Shown piece after piece: positions 23,619 through 34,620 of a DNA stretch of 64,000 bases. Numbering within the stretch: position 1 is the stretch's first letter; each line of letters opens with the position of its first letter. A program made the translations under genes and the position numbers. Origin of the DNA: Mariannaea sp. PMI_226 (taxonomy: Eukaryota; Ascomycota; Sordariomycetes; Hypocreales; Nectriaceae); contig JANFOG010000013.1 in NCBI GenBank assembly GCA_024336345.1, positions 62,001-126,000 of the forward strand. Reading direction: 5' to 3'. A model generated the notes under the pieces. It was not told the DNA's origin and did no database searches. It worked only from the letters and a program-made list of their open reading frames with translations.

Positions 23619-26600
23619 ATGTCAAAATCTTCTCCTGCAAAAACCCCGCCCCCGCGGCAGTCCAGGTCTCAGGCAATTGACGACTTGATCATGGGTGTAA
23701 GTCCAGTCTGTTATTAGAAAAAGGAAAAGAGAGAAGGTTTTTAATAGCTCTCCTCATAATACTGCGCTTCTCATCGTCTTTCTTTTCCCCTAGTCCCTTG
23801 TTCGCCCGCTGAATCTTTAATTAGACGAATAGCAGTAGCATTGTCTCTAAGCGCAGTGTTGAGAGGCTATATCACCCAAATGAGGCCCATTTCTTTCGGT
23901 ACTTCGTCAACAAGTTTCAAAGAAGAGCACCTCTCATTAATAGAGGTTACTGGCTGAGACTGCGAGCCATTGACGCTGTCGTCCATCAATTTCTAAAGTC
24001 AGCGCCAGCGGGCCGAAAGAAGGTCATTATCAACCTGGGCTGTGGAAGGTGAGTGTCACACTAGGTACTATGATAGGCTCCTATGCTGACAGTTACCAAG
24101 TGATGTCCTTCCCTGGCAGTGCCATCATCGTTATCCGGATGCTTGTGAAAATACTACTTTCGTTGACGTTGACTATCCCGATCTTATCAGGAAGAAGCGG
24201 TCCATTGTTCTCGGAACCCCTGCGCTTCGTGACCTTCTTGGCCCAAACCCTACCGTCAGCGAGAAGGACACAGATCAAATACTCCTTGGGAGTGATAAGT
24301 ATTATCAGCTCGGCTGTGACTTGCGCAAGCTTGATGCCTTCCGCCAATGCCTTGAGTCATTCCTCCCTTTGTCGGACTGTTCAGTCCTGTTTGTTGCCGA
24401 GGTCTCCATCACTTATATGGACACCAAGTCGGCTGATGATCTCATTGAATGGGCCAGTTCGATTGGACATGGTTAGTCATGCCCTAGTCAGCCCATGCAA
24501 TGCTTCGCCAAGTCCATACTGACACCGTATAGCCGAGTTTTGTCTTCTCGAACAGATTATCCCGAACGGGGCCGACCACCCATTTGCGAAGACTATGCTG
24601 CGCCACTTCAATAAGCTCAACACTTCTCTCAAGTCTGTTCACCAGTACCCTACCCTGGACTGCCAACGGGTTCGATTTCAGGAGAGAGGTTGGAATCAGA
24701 TTGATCTCTGGGACTTGTGGGAAGCGTGGAATGACGATATGTTTCTTACCAGCACAGAAAGAATGGAAATCGATGAAGTTGAGCCGTTTGATGAGTGGGA
24801 AGAGTTTATCTTGTTCGCCAGACACTATTTTGTCTTGCACGCGAAAGCGGCCTCGAAGAGCAGTAGTGGTTCCAACGCCAGGGCAGAAATGAACCCGACT
24901 CGTGTCCCGCATGCTGATCTGGGTATCACCTGCTCTACTACAACCGCCCCTAAACGCCGATTTGGTGCCCCTATGGTAATCGCAAACCCCGAGGGCCAGC
25001 AATACGCCATCCATACATTTGGATTAGGATCAAGTGGGAGAGTACCGTCGTGCGATCTGTTTACTCTACAGGAGACTTCTGTACCGATGGAATTATCCCC
25101 TGTTGGTCCGTCTGAACGAATGTGCCACACACTCACTGATCTCGGCTCCTTTGGTATCCTCCTTGCTGGAGGACGAGGATCACCTACCAGAGTGTTATCG
25201 GATTGCTGGATCTTCAAGAGGGATACAAGATCATGGAATAAAGTTGACGATCTTCCAACGCCTTTGTTTAGGCATTGTGCCATCAGATTGAAAGATTCAG
25301 GTCTTGCACTTGTGTTTGGTGGCAAGACTGGTACTTCACAGGTGTCTCCGAATTACTTCCTTTTCCACCCTGCTCAGGGCTGGCTTCAGTGCAAAACATC
25401 AGGAAACGTACCGGATTCAATATTTGGAGCCGTAGCTTTTGCTTTACAACAGGAGTTAGACAGGAATACAGGGGTATTCAGTGGAATACTCTCTGGAGGA
25501 ATTACACAGACCGGAGTCATCAATTCCAAAATATATCGATGGACAATTGATATCACGAGTCATTCGGTAAGTGGTCATGGCTGGGTCTGTTATTTTGACT
25601 AGATCAAGGGCCTATGATATATGCCGGGTGTGAGCTACTGCTAACAATAGGACTGCAGCCATCGCTTCATTTTGAAGCAACTCAAGAACTAGGACACCAA
25701 GGGAACGTTTTGTCGATATTCGGCGCCCAAGTCGTTGAGGGCGAATCATTTACCTCTATATGTGGTGGCGTGGGTTGGGCTGCGTCTTCACTTGGCCAGG
25801 ATGTCGCCTTCGTAACGGTTTCAGGAGATTTGGATGTTGCTTTGTCATCTCCATCGAAAACTGCTACTAGTAAGTGGCCTCTGATGATTGGATGTTCAGC
25901 AATGTTTCTGGGGGGTACTCTCTGTCTCGTTGGAGGAGGTGCAACATGCTTCTCAATGGGAACGTTCTGGGAAACTGGTATCTATACCATTGATACCTCG
26001 AGCATCTTTCCAGAGCTACTGCAACGAAGGAAGACCCATGAGAGGAATATCATCATCCAGTATCAGGACTCACCCAGGCTCTCTCACTACCCTGTCGCCG
26101 TGAGTGAAGTACGCAAAGGAACGACCAAACTTCAAATGAACACAATTCCACGGGTTTCCTTGAACAAAGAGTCTAGTTTTCAAGATATTTTACGGAAAAG
26201 GAAACCAGTTATCATTGAAGGCCTTGACTTGGGCGGATGTGTTGAAAATTGGACTCCCGAAAACATGGTTCAGCGACTAGGATATACTAAAGAGGTTCGT
26301 CATCGATTTCACGATTCTTGCCTGAGGAGTAAGTTCAGCTAACGCAGAGGTAGATTGTTGTGCATGAATGCCAGATGGATACTGACAAGATGGATTTCAA
26401 CTCGAAGAACTTTCGCTATGTGACTGAGACTATTGGAGCGTTCATGGACAAAGCCAGCCAGGGTCAGAGGCTGTACCTGCGCTCTCTCTCCGAGCGAAAG
26501 CCTTCAGAGTCTCCGGCTAATGTCGAGGAAGATTTCCCAGCGCTAGCGGAAGACTGTCGTCTCCCAGACGAGCTCAGCTACATTAGAGACAATTTGTTCA

Positions 26601-27166
26601 GCTCAGTGCTAAGAATATCGGGTAAGGTGAACATGTGGCTACACTATGATGTGAGTGGATTTCACTATGAAATTATCAAGGCCGAAGCTAGGTTTTGCTA
26701 AGAGTTGACTTTTCAGGTCATGGCAAATGTATACGCCCAGATCCGAGGCTCAAAGCGAATGGTACTATTCCCACCTACTGATGTGAGTCACCTGGCGTTT
26801 GCTCCCGGCGCATCAAGCTCGAGTCTCGACGTCTTCTCGGCATTGGAAAAGCACCAACTCGCCGGCACGCATCCCCATGAGGCCCTATTGAAGCCGGGCG
26901 ACGTCCTGTTCCTGCCCGCCATGTGGTTCCACACGGCGGCGCCGACGACAAATATGAGCGTTGCGGTAAACTTCTTCTTCCGTGATCTGGAGAGTGGATA
27001 TTCGGCTGGGCGAGATGTCTACGGGAATCGAGACCTGGCGGCATATGAGAAAGGGAGACAGGAAGTGGCACGGATAGCAAAAGGATTCGGCCACTTGCCT
27101 ACTGAGATCCGCCAGTTTTATTTGGCGCGTCTTGCAGACGAGCTATTGAACGAGCAGGTGCAATAG
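23619..27166 (+). CDS. PPM2: tRNA wybutosine-synthesizing enzyme 4 with kelch and JmjC domains
   Basis: Yeast Ppm2/TYW4 methylates and methoxycarbonylates yW-86 in tRNA-Phe, a late wybutosine step. The gene has seven exons encoding 1029 residues: 23619-23696, 23825-24048, 24101-24471, 24533-25566, 25659-26294, 26354-26650 and 26717-27166. Residues ~27-330 form a leucine-carboxyl-methyltransferase-like domain with the SAM motif NLGCG at 96-100. Residues ~330-700 form a kelch-type propeller (LLAGGRG, LVFGGKTG, GILSGG). The C-terminus is a JmjC domain with a plausible Fe(II) triad: His878 and Asp880 (LHYD) and His952 (WFHT). JmjC relatives such as human TYW5 hydroxylate the same base, so the fusion plausibly couples the steps. 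The exon 5 donor is GTTCGT, a weak site, but the resulting frame continues the conserved sequence. Confidence 0.94.
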
Positions 27167-28592
27167 ACAAAGGGCGGAGCTGCATGTTCACCTGACTGAT
27201 GGAGTGCCTCGTCCTTGTGCCCATGGAGACTCCTACGGGGACTGGTTAACTTGGATTCTGTAGATTGCCAAAGAAATTCACCACATATTACCTAGGTAGG
27301 TAGTTGAGTTCTTTTGGCTCATGGGTCGGTCAGTTGGTACTTAGGTATGGAGCACGTACTTTCCATTGTTCCCAGTAAGCACAAACGTCTACGGCTAGAT
27401 TTCCCCCATGCCCACAAGATTTGAGACTACATAGTCCTACGAATAGATGCGCACGTCCGCACCAGAAGGGTACACATCTAAACGTGGTCTTGTCTGAGAT
27501 GTAAAGAAAAAAAGCTTCCTTCAATAGATGGAGACATGGTCTGGTCTCACTTGTTGATCGAGCAGATTCGCCAACAGCACAGGCCACTCAATGTTTCAAA
27601 CCCTACAAACGCAGACAAGCTGGACTACGGCAAAAAGATGTCAGCCAATACAGATGACAGACAGAGCGAAAAAACGTTGATTGCTGCTCCTTGATGTTGT
27701 ATACAATCAAACTAAACTGCCCCATGCTGCCAATTAACCCAGCGGGCGGCCGATCGGTGAGAACTTGGAGGAGCTCGCCCAAACGTCCGAGCGACTTGAC
27801 TTCATTACCAAATACTGCACCCCGTTCTCGTGTGCGTCAGCAAGGGACCTCCATCATTAGCGTTATCCTGTGACAACGGCGAGCTCGGTCCTCTCTTGCA
27901 CAAGCGTCCTACCTACCTCTTTGGACACGATGCAGTGGGAGAGGTAGGGCTTGGGTTCGCACGGACGCGCCGAGACTTGGGGCTAGTTGGAGCAAGTCAA
28001 ACGAGGTCTGTGCCATTTCTTCTTCTTTCTTGGTTGACGAGTTACATTAGTCATAGGGTCCGTGCAACAACAGTCAGACCTTGTCAGGATATACGGGGTC
28101 GAGGAAACGTTGATGTCTTGTTATTTGGCGGCTCTGGTTGTGGCTGTGGAGTGGGAACCGGGCAAGCCAGGCCTTTTGTGTGCACAGCTATCAAGTACAT
28201 AGTATGTTTGTATCCAGCCCGAAGACCAAGAGAGGTAGGTATATACGCACCAGTTTTTTTGCCCAGCACGACTGGCCTGAGGTACCAATCTAAGCAATTT
28301 CCACGACGACTGCCACAACGCAACACATACCCTCGGCACATTATGGATATTCGGGAAATTAAGGTACGTATCAATCCTTTTGAGGAAAAGATTTGGAAGG
28401 TTATCTACGTATGAGTGTATTTAATCCCTTGCTGAGACGGCTGAGGAGCCTTGATATATCTCATGAGATAATCAACGATTCCGTTTGCTATCGACGGAGA
28501 AAAAGATGTGCGCTTGTTTCGCAGGAGGGCACCAGTTATTCCAAAAAAGAAAGAGAAAAATAAATAAATCAATAAAAATTGTTCCAGTTGTC

Positions 28593-28631
28593 TTTTTTTT
28601 TTTTTTTTTTTTTTTTTTGGGGGGGGGGGGG
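28593..28631. repeat. T26 followed by G13 homopolymers
   Basis: Twenty-six T are followed directly by thirteen G. The T-run could be mistaken for an antisense poly(A) tail of a retroposon, but there is no element next to it and no target-site duplication was seen. Confidence 0.8.
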
Positions 28632-29028
28632 CAGCGGGGGAGGATCGTAGCAAGGGGCGGACCTGGAACGTGGCAAAGGGGGGCTTTGAGAGGGGGCGGA
28701 GGGGCCGGCGGTTGATGCTCGGTCCAGATGGATGATGGATGAGATAGGACCCACTAGAAACAGGGGAGAGGATATCGGGAGGGAGTTTTCAATAGTTTCA
28801 GATAGGGGCGAAGCTAAAAAAGAAAAGAACCGAAACCAAACAACAAATCGTGGGAGAAAGAAGGAGAGAAGAGGCAGAAGCAAAACAACAGGAGTAGGAA
28901 GGAAGAGAAAGAAGAGAAAGAAAATCCGGAAAAACCAGAAAAACTAGAGGGGGGTAAGTGCACTTACGAAGATGGGGGTAACTCGATAAGCAGTCAATTA
29001 ATTCACTCTACTGTAGGTACTCCGTGTA

Positions 29029-29080
29029 TGTATGTAGTCGCTGTATGTAGTCGCTGTATGTAGTCGCTGTATGCAGTAGC
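29029..29080. repeat. 13-bp tandem repeat, four units
   Basis: The unit TGTATGTAGTCGC is repeated exactly three times at 29029-29067. A fourth, degenerate copy follows at 29068-29080. It is a minisatellite in a gene-free region, with no further function visible. Confidence 0.85.
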
Positions 29081-29351
29081 TGTCAGTGGCGGATGTTACA
29101 GATTACCGATAGTGTTATGTAGGGCAGCGATTTAACTAGGTTACGCTGTCACCGCTGACTGGCAGGCATGGTAACATTGATGGGTTCGAACTGGGCTTTC
29201 GGGATCCGTAGCGATCGATGTGCGATCGATGAAGCCGAATGGGTTGATTCTTCCGGGCTGAGACTAATTCTCCTTTTGGATAAGTCGGATGAGAGAGGCG
29301 CCTTTCGGGCATGTACTCCGTACATCGTCGTGCGTACTTCGTACCTCTGTC

Positions 29352-29369
29352 GGTACCTAGCTAGGTACC
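29352..29369. repeat. perfect 18-bp palindrome
   Basis: GGTACCTAG followed by CTAGGTACC is exactly self-complementary. It belongs to a family of GGTACCT/AGGTACC-type motifs scattered through the intergenic DNA of this window. Confidence 0.9.
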
Positions 29370-31494
29370 TAGGTACTTTAGACAAGCTTGTTGAAGGACA
29401 AGCCAAGGGATCGATCTGAGAGGTTGCGCTGTCCAGACTGTGTTATTTCTTGATATGTGAGTGGATTTATAAGGGTGTGCGTTGGCTTCCGTTGGTGTAG
29501 TGGTTTGCGCACGGGAGAGAAAATAAATTGACAATCCATCCATATGAGAATCCTTTCACTTGCCATAGATGCGCGAATGAATGGATGGATTCGACATGGA
29601 CAACTGGGCTCCAAGGTCAGGTAGTATTGCAGATGTGATCGACATCGACCCAGGGCTGTTGTGACAGGAGTATCCCTGCCTGTGCCGTACAAAAGATACC
29701 AAGGAACAAGGATGATTATTATTGTCCCACACAACAGGCTCAGCTCTTGACTCCTGGATCCCCGTTGTCACCAACCTTCATCACTTGATCGGCGTTTTTC
29801 TTCATGCGGACCAAAAAAAAATTAAAAATTAGGATCGCAAGCAGTCTTCTCAGCCCGGCCATCACACGCCACCATACGCCACACAACACCCGAAATTTGA
29901 TCAGATCTAAACTCAAGCCAACTTTGATCCGAAATTGACAACAGGTGCCTCAGGTAGTCAAGAAACTAAAGTAAAGTGATTACGTATTTGAACCAAGGAA
30001 CTCATCCAGCTCATATCAAGAACTCACGCACACACACCTCATTCGTCACAGAAGATAAATAGAGAGACAGAAAAAGAAACAAGAAAAAAAAAAACAAGAA
30101 GAAAAAAAAACAAAGAAGCAAAAAAAGTGGTCAACTCCCACAGCAACAAGCCACAACAATATCATGTGCCGAATTTTTCCTGTAATTAGCCTACTACATG
30201 CATTACATCTGCTGGGTAATTGCCTCGGGAGGGAAGGATTGGGACACAAGGTACCATGGTCAGATACCTCAGGCACGGCATGTTGCCTCGAGCATGTGCT
30301 TTCGTATACCTACAGTAGGTACCTCTGTAGGTAAGTCGTGAGTAGGTAGCTGCGGAGTAGGTAGCTGCTTATAGCCTTGGCTTCCACTTTCTCCTTGCAT
30401 GTGTAGCGGGCTGCAGGCATTCGTGGTTTGGGGATAAACCTGTCTCACCCCCCTCCAAAAGGAAAAAAAGCCAGGTCGGTTCTCACATCACCTAACTCTT
30501 TCCACACACATCAACCTCTTGATTGACAACATTGATGAATCTCAACTCGGCCTTTGTTCGCTCTCCACGTGCCAACTCATCATTGCTTGTCTCTCTACAC
30601 GAGGCTATAACTTACTTTGTATGCATGCAATACGCTTCATCTCATCTTTGGCCGTCTTCGCCCCGTTGCCCTGTCGCCACCCCGATCCTCTCACTCCGTG
30701 TCTGCAGTCTCCGTCTGTTGATTGATGAAGCCCCCCTTTCCCTTGTTGTCTCCATGATGCTGTATCCGTGCCCAGTGCCTACTTGGCACAAAGTCCTTCC
30801 TACTACTACCGTATGCACAGATGATTACACTCACTTTATCCTCTTTTATCCGTGCCGGATACGTACTCCTGCATCCGACCAAGTCAAGTGCATCTCTTTC
30901 AAAACTGCCCAACGTCGGTAATTAGCGCGTCATTGCAGGTCATACAGTAGGTATCTTTGTATCTTGCTATCTCTCCGAGTCCGACTCCACGTCGCCGACG
31001 CTCCCCCCTGGCCTCTCAGCTCTGGGCGTTTTCCCTTAAGACGCTACTGCCGCCCAGAACCCCAGGCTAGGCAAATGCTCCTTACATGCCGCGGTCCCCC
31101 ATCAAGGCACCTTCATTGGCTCATCAAGACGCAACTGGAGATCTTTCCGTACGCACAGCCTAACTATGGTACCTTAGTTGTCCCGATTTGTCTCCTCTCA
31201 CCCCCTCCAAACTTCTGCGGGGAGGGCTCTCGTAGCTCGCTTTATGCCACCCTGCCATATCGAAACTAATCCTCCTATGGGGTGGTCTTCCGGGTATAAT
31301 CCACCAAGGCTGGCCAGCCAGTCTGGACCCTGCCCATGACCATGCCAATGCCTGTAGTGTCTGCTGGGTTCTCAGATCCTCCTCAACTGCATCTAGGTCG
31401 ACCAACGGCTCCTTCTATCTAACTTGCCCTGGCCCGTCTTTGCCTTCATGTGAATGAAATGGATGCATGCACATACTCCACCGTAGCTCAAACG

Positions 31495-31725
31495 CGGGTC
31501 TTTCTCCTTCTTCCTCTCTCTGTCTCTCTATCTCACTGTCTCTCTCTTCCTCCCTCTCTCCCTTCTGGTGCCCGTCGTATTAGTAGTTATTCCGAGTTTC
31601 TTTTCTTGGTTGGATTTTTTACCGCCATGTTCTGTTCTGTGTCATTGGGTTCATAAAATACATTCTTTCACCAAGAACAGTGACATCGCCGGATGCCACT
31701 GGCCGTGTAGCGGCTCATCTCAACC
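31495..31725 (+). promoter_or_regulatory. pyrimidine-rich leader of the MHYT gene
   Basis: A dense CTCTCTC/TCTTCC tract on the sense strand at about 31500-31565 lies 160-230 bases before the MHYT start. This is the arrangement expected for a fungal core promoter and leader. The start codon itself sits in a good CAACCATG context. Confidence 0.45.
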
Positions 31726-34620
31726 ATGTCTCCTTCACAAGACCTTTTCGAAACGTACCACGGTCAAATCGTACCTCAGAATTACAATGCTGGCTTCGTC
31801 GCTCTCAGCTACGTCGTGAGCCTGGTCGGCGCAGCTTCAACCCTTGAGTTGATCAACCGAAGGACTGGATTTAAAGGACTATTCAACAAGTGCGGTTCCC
31901 AACCTATTATTTGCTGCGAACGCTAGATGACTGATATCATCACAGCCTGCTCCTTGTGAGCTCTGCTATCACAATGGGCGGTATTTCCATCTGGTGTATG
32001 GTGCGTAACGTGAAACTGGTATTATTCCCCTCGCACTTTGGCGTTGGCTGACCAAGCTCAGCATTTCATTGGGAACCGGGCAATCGACATCGCGGACGGA
32101 CAAGCCGAACTTCAAGTGGCTTACTCAAGCGGCTTCACTGCCATATCTTTTTTCGTGCCCATTCTAGTGCTTCTCGCTGCCTTTATATCTGTCGGGACGA
32201 ATAGTCGAGTCTCTTGGTGGAGACTATGCGTTGGTGGGCTGCTCTGTGGCACGGCTGTGTGTGGCATGCATTATCTCGGAAACGCCTCTATCGCCAACTA
32301 CGTCTGCGTCTACCGAGCCTCATATGTTATTGGCTCAGCAATCATTGCTGTGGTTGCTAGTATCGTCGCGCTTGCCATGTTTTTCGTTTTCAGAGCCGCC
32401 TGGGCCTCATCATGGTGGAAGCGAGCAATCTCGGCCGTTATCCTTGCTGGGGCCGTCTCTGGTATGCATTGGTGTGCCGCTGTCGGCACCCGATATCGCC
32501 TCACCAAAATGAAGCCAGAGGGGAATGAGCCTTCGCGAACTGCGACTGTCATTGTTGTTATCTGCCTGGTCAGTGATACGTCGGACGATTTGTGTTCTAC
32601 CCGCCAATATCTTGAGTTTTGCTAACAGTTGATAAATCAAGTCGTTGGCCGCATGTTTCATTATCGCTGGCTCAGCCATTCTACGTGCAAGAAGTATGCG
32701 CAAGACGGCCCTTCGCGCTCAACAAATCACCTTGGGCACTGCTATCTTCGACAAAGACGGAAGAATTTTGGTCAACAACGATGGTATTATCCCGAGCACA
32801 GTCGTTACTGATTCATTTCTGGAAAAGGTAACAACCACTACCCTGGGTTACATATGTGCTTTGGACACTGACTGTAGCAGCATTCTAAGGAGGGCTTTAA
32901 CATTGGTCACCCGTCTTTCCATTGGATGTTCCACGCTTCTCGAAACTGGAATAGCGTTTCCAGCCTCATCAGTGGAATGCGACACCATTTATCTCTGTTA
33001 CCCCGGTCTGGCCGAGACAGGGACGGCAGGCATGGTATTCAACTCATAAACGAACATGGCGAGCTAATTCATAACTACGACGTGATTTTCCGAGAACTTT
33101 TCTGCCTTGCTGCAAGTGCACTCTCCGATCGGCTAAGAGATCCCATCACGTCTGTTGGCGTGCTCTGGGATGAGATTCTGCCCACCGGCGCCATTGGAAA
33201 ACGAGCCCGCACGCAACTTCAGAAAAACATGTCCAGGAAATCCAGCACCGATCATGGTTCCCTAGCAGAGAACCATGGAGGGGATGTGGAAAAGGGAACC
33301 CACCTCTGGGACCAAGAGTATGCCCGCGGCTCGCTAATGTTCCTAGTCCGTAGAGTCGAGACAGATCGAGACGCGGAGAAATATGTATCTGCTGGTTATC
33401 GCTTCGCGGAAACCCAGCAAGTGAGTGGCATTATCCGCACAAGCATGCAAATCAAGAGCCCGGGCTTTGAGCAGAAACTTCGCGACATGGCCACTTATAC
33501 GACCAGGCAGCAGCAAAGTCATGCTGGTGTGCAGTTAGGCTTCTTTGCAATCCGGGCTCGGCCCAACTCGCTCGGGTTTGAAATAATGGTGCGAAAGGCT
33601 GCGAGGCAAATGCTTCCATCTGTTGCTCTTCCCATCCTCTCACTCAGGGCTTGGCACATACAGTTTCTTAGACGATTTGAACACATGAAGGTTTCCGAGA
33701 TCCTTCGCATTCTAACTGGACAAGAGACTATATCACAAAATCCTAAGGAGGAAAACTTTGCAGGTCAATTTGCGGAATCTATTCAAAGACTTCGGGACTG
33801 GACACAGGAACCTTTGTTTGACGAGGCGACTCTCACCACAACTGTTGTTGAGCTGCCATCAAGAGAAGACGAAAGCTCTGGGCAACCATGCATGATTGCA
33901 ATGCGTCTCATGATCCCTATTCACTCGAGCCTGTCGAGCCCAACATGCGAGTTTGTCCCCCTGAGTTTCTTCAAGATGCACCAGGTCCCAGCCAAGTTCG
34001 GGCAGGAGTTTACAAGGGGGATTCACGAAGAATTTGGATCCATCATCAAGAAGAGTGCAGCCAACGCCGATGTACCTGAAGACCGCGGATTCAACCTGTT
34101 CTCCAAATTTCGGCCATCTGGGAGCACTAATGCGTCGGTTGGAGACGGGTCAGCCTCGTCGAATTCGAAGATGGGCCGCCGAGAGTCAATACCGGACTCT
34201 GTTCGCACTAGTTCCACAATCAACTTGTACCAGCCTGAAAACATGGATCGCGCCCGCTCTGTTGACTATGGTGACGAGCATTACGCTGGTCGGGGCGATT
34301 TGACTCCAGTACGACCTTCCTACGGAGGTATCATGGTGTTCCAGGAGATTAAGATCGATATCGAGGATGATAGTAGAAAAAGCAACGGAGCGCACTTGAC
34401 AAAGAATGAAAGCCTCGAGGCAGTAGCGGTGGAATCTGCTGGCAGCAACATGTCGAACATGGGAGCGGGCATCGAGATGCAGTCGATTAGACATTTGGGA
34501 ACCAACGTACAAGTTGGCCCAACGGAATCAAGTCATGGTGAAGGTGCACTGCCAGGTGACGTGAGTCAGGTGGTGTCATTCGTGGACGTTTTGTTTTCGG
34601 AGTGCATGGAGAGCAGGTGA
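31726..34620 (+). CDS. MHYT-domain integral membrane signalling protein
   Basis: The N-terminus is a multi-pass membrane domain with three MHYT-type motifs: WCMHFIGN, CGMHYLGN and SGMHWCAAVG. MHYT domains are predicted to bind copper through Met/His and to sense oxygen, CO or NO; this is a family prediction, not shown here. Five exons encode 883 residues: 31726-31889, 31946-32000, 32062-32568, 32642-32827 and 32881-34620. About 240 residues of membrane segments are followed by ~640 cytosolic residues. I recognise no kinase, GGDEF or EAL output domain there, although bacterial MHYT proteins usually carry one. The cytosolic part begins with a PAS-like stretch (ITLGTAIFDKDGRILVNNDG), which is a tentative reading. 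The exon 5 acceptor is TAGCAG, so one Gln may be included or not. A GTGAGT near 34561 could give an alternative short C-terminus. Confidence 0.85.

Larger units (their letters stand above)
27167..31494. other. 4.3 kb gene-free stretch
   Basis: No recognisable gene. The stretch contains a T26G13 homopolymer pair (28593-28631), purine-rich DNA at about 28740-28950, four 13-bp tandem units at 29029-29080 and a perfect 18-bp palindrome at 29352-29369. It also has an A-rich tract at about 30060-30127 and repeated GTAGGTA motifs at 30306-30365. A 194-codon plus-strand frame at 27830-28414 has no domain resemblance and mixed composition. I do not call it a gene. Confidence 0.45.

Noticed and set aside
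27830..28414. 194-codon open frame with an internal MDIREIK followed by GTACGT
   Set aside because: There is no family match and no second exon could be found that continues it. Composition is mixed and it lies next to homopolymers.
28593..28618. T26 run read as the poly(A) tail of an antisense retroposon
   Set aside because: There is no reverse transcriptase, SINE-like body or target-site duplication beside it.
29181..29196. GGGTTCGAACTGGG, resembling a tRNA B box
   Set aside because: There is no pairing T stem on either strand and no A box at the right distance.
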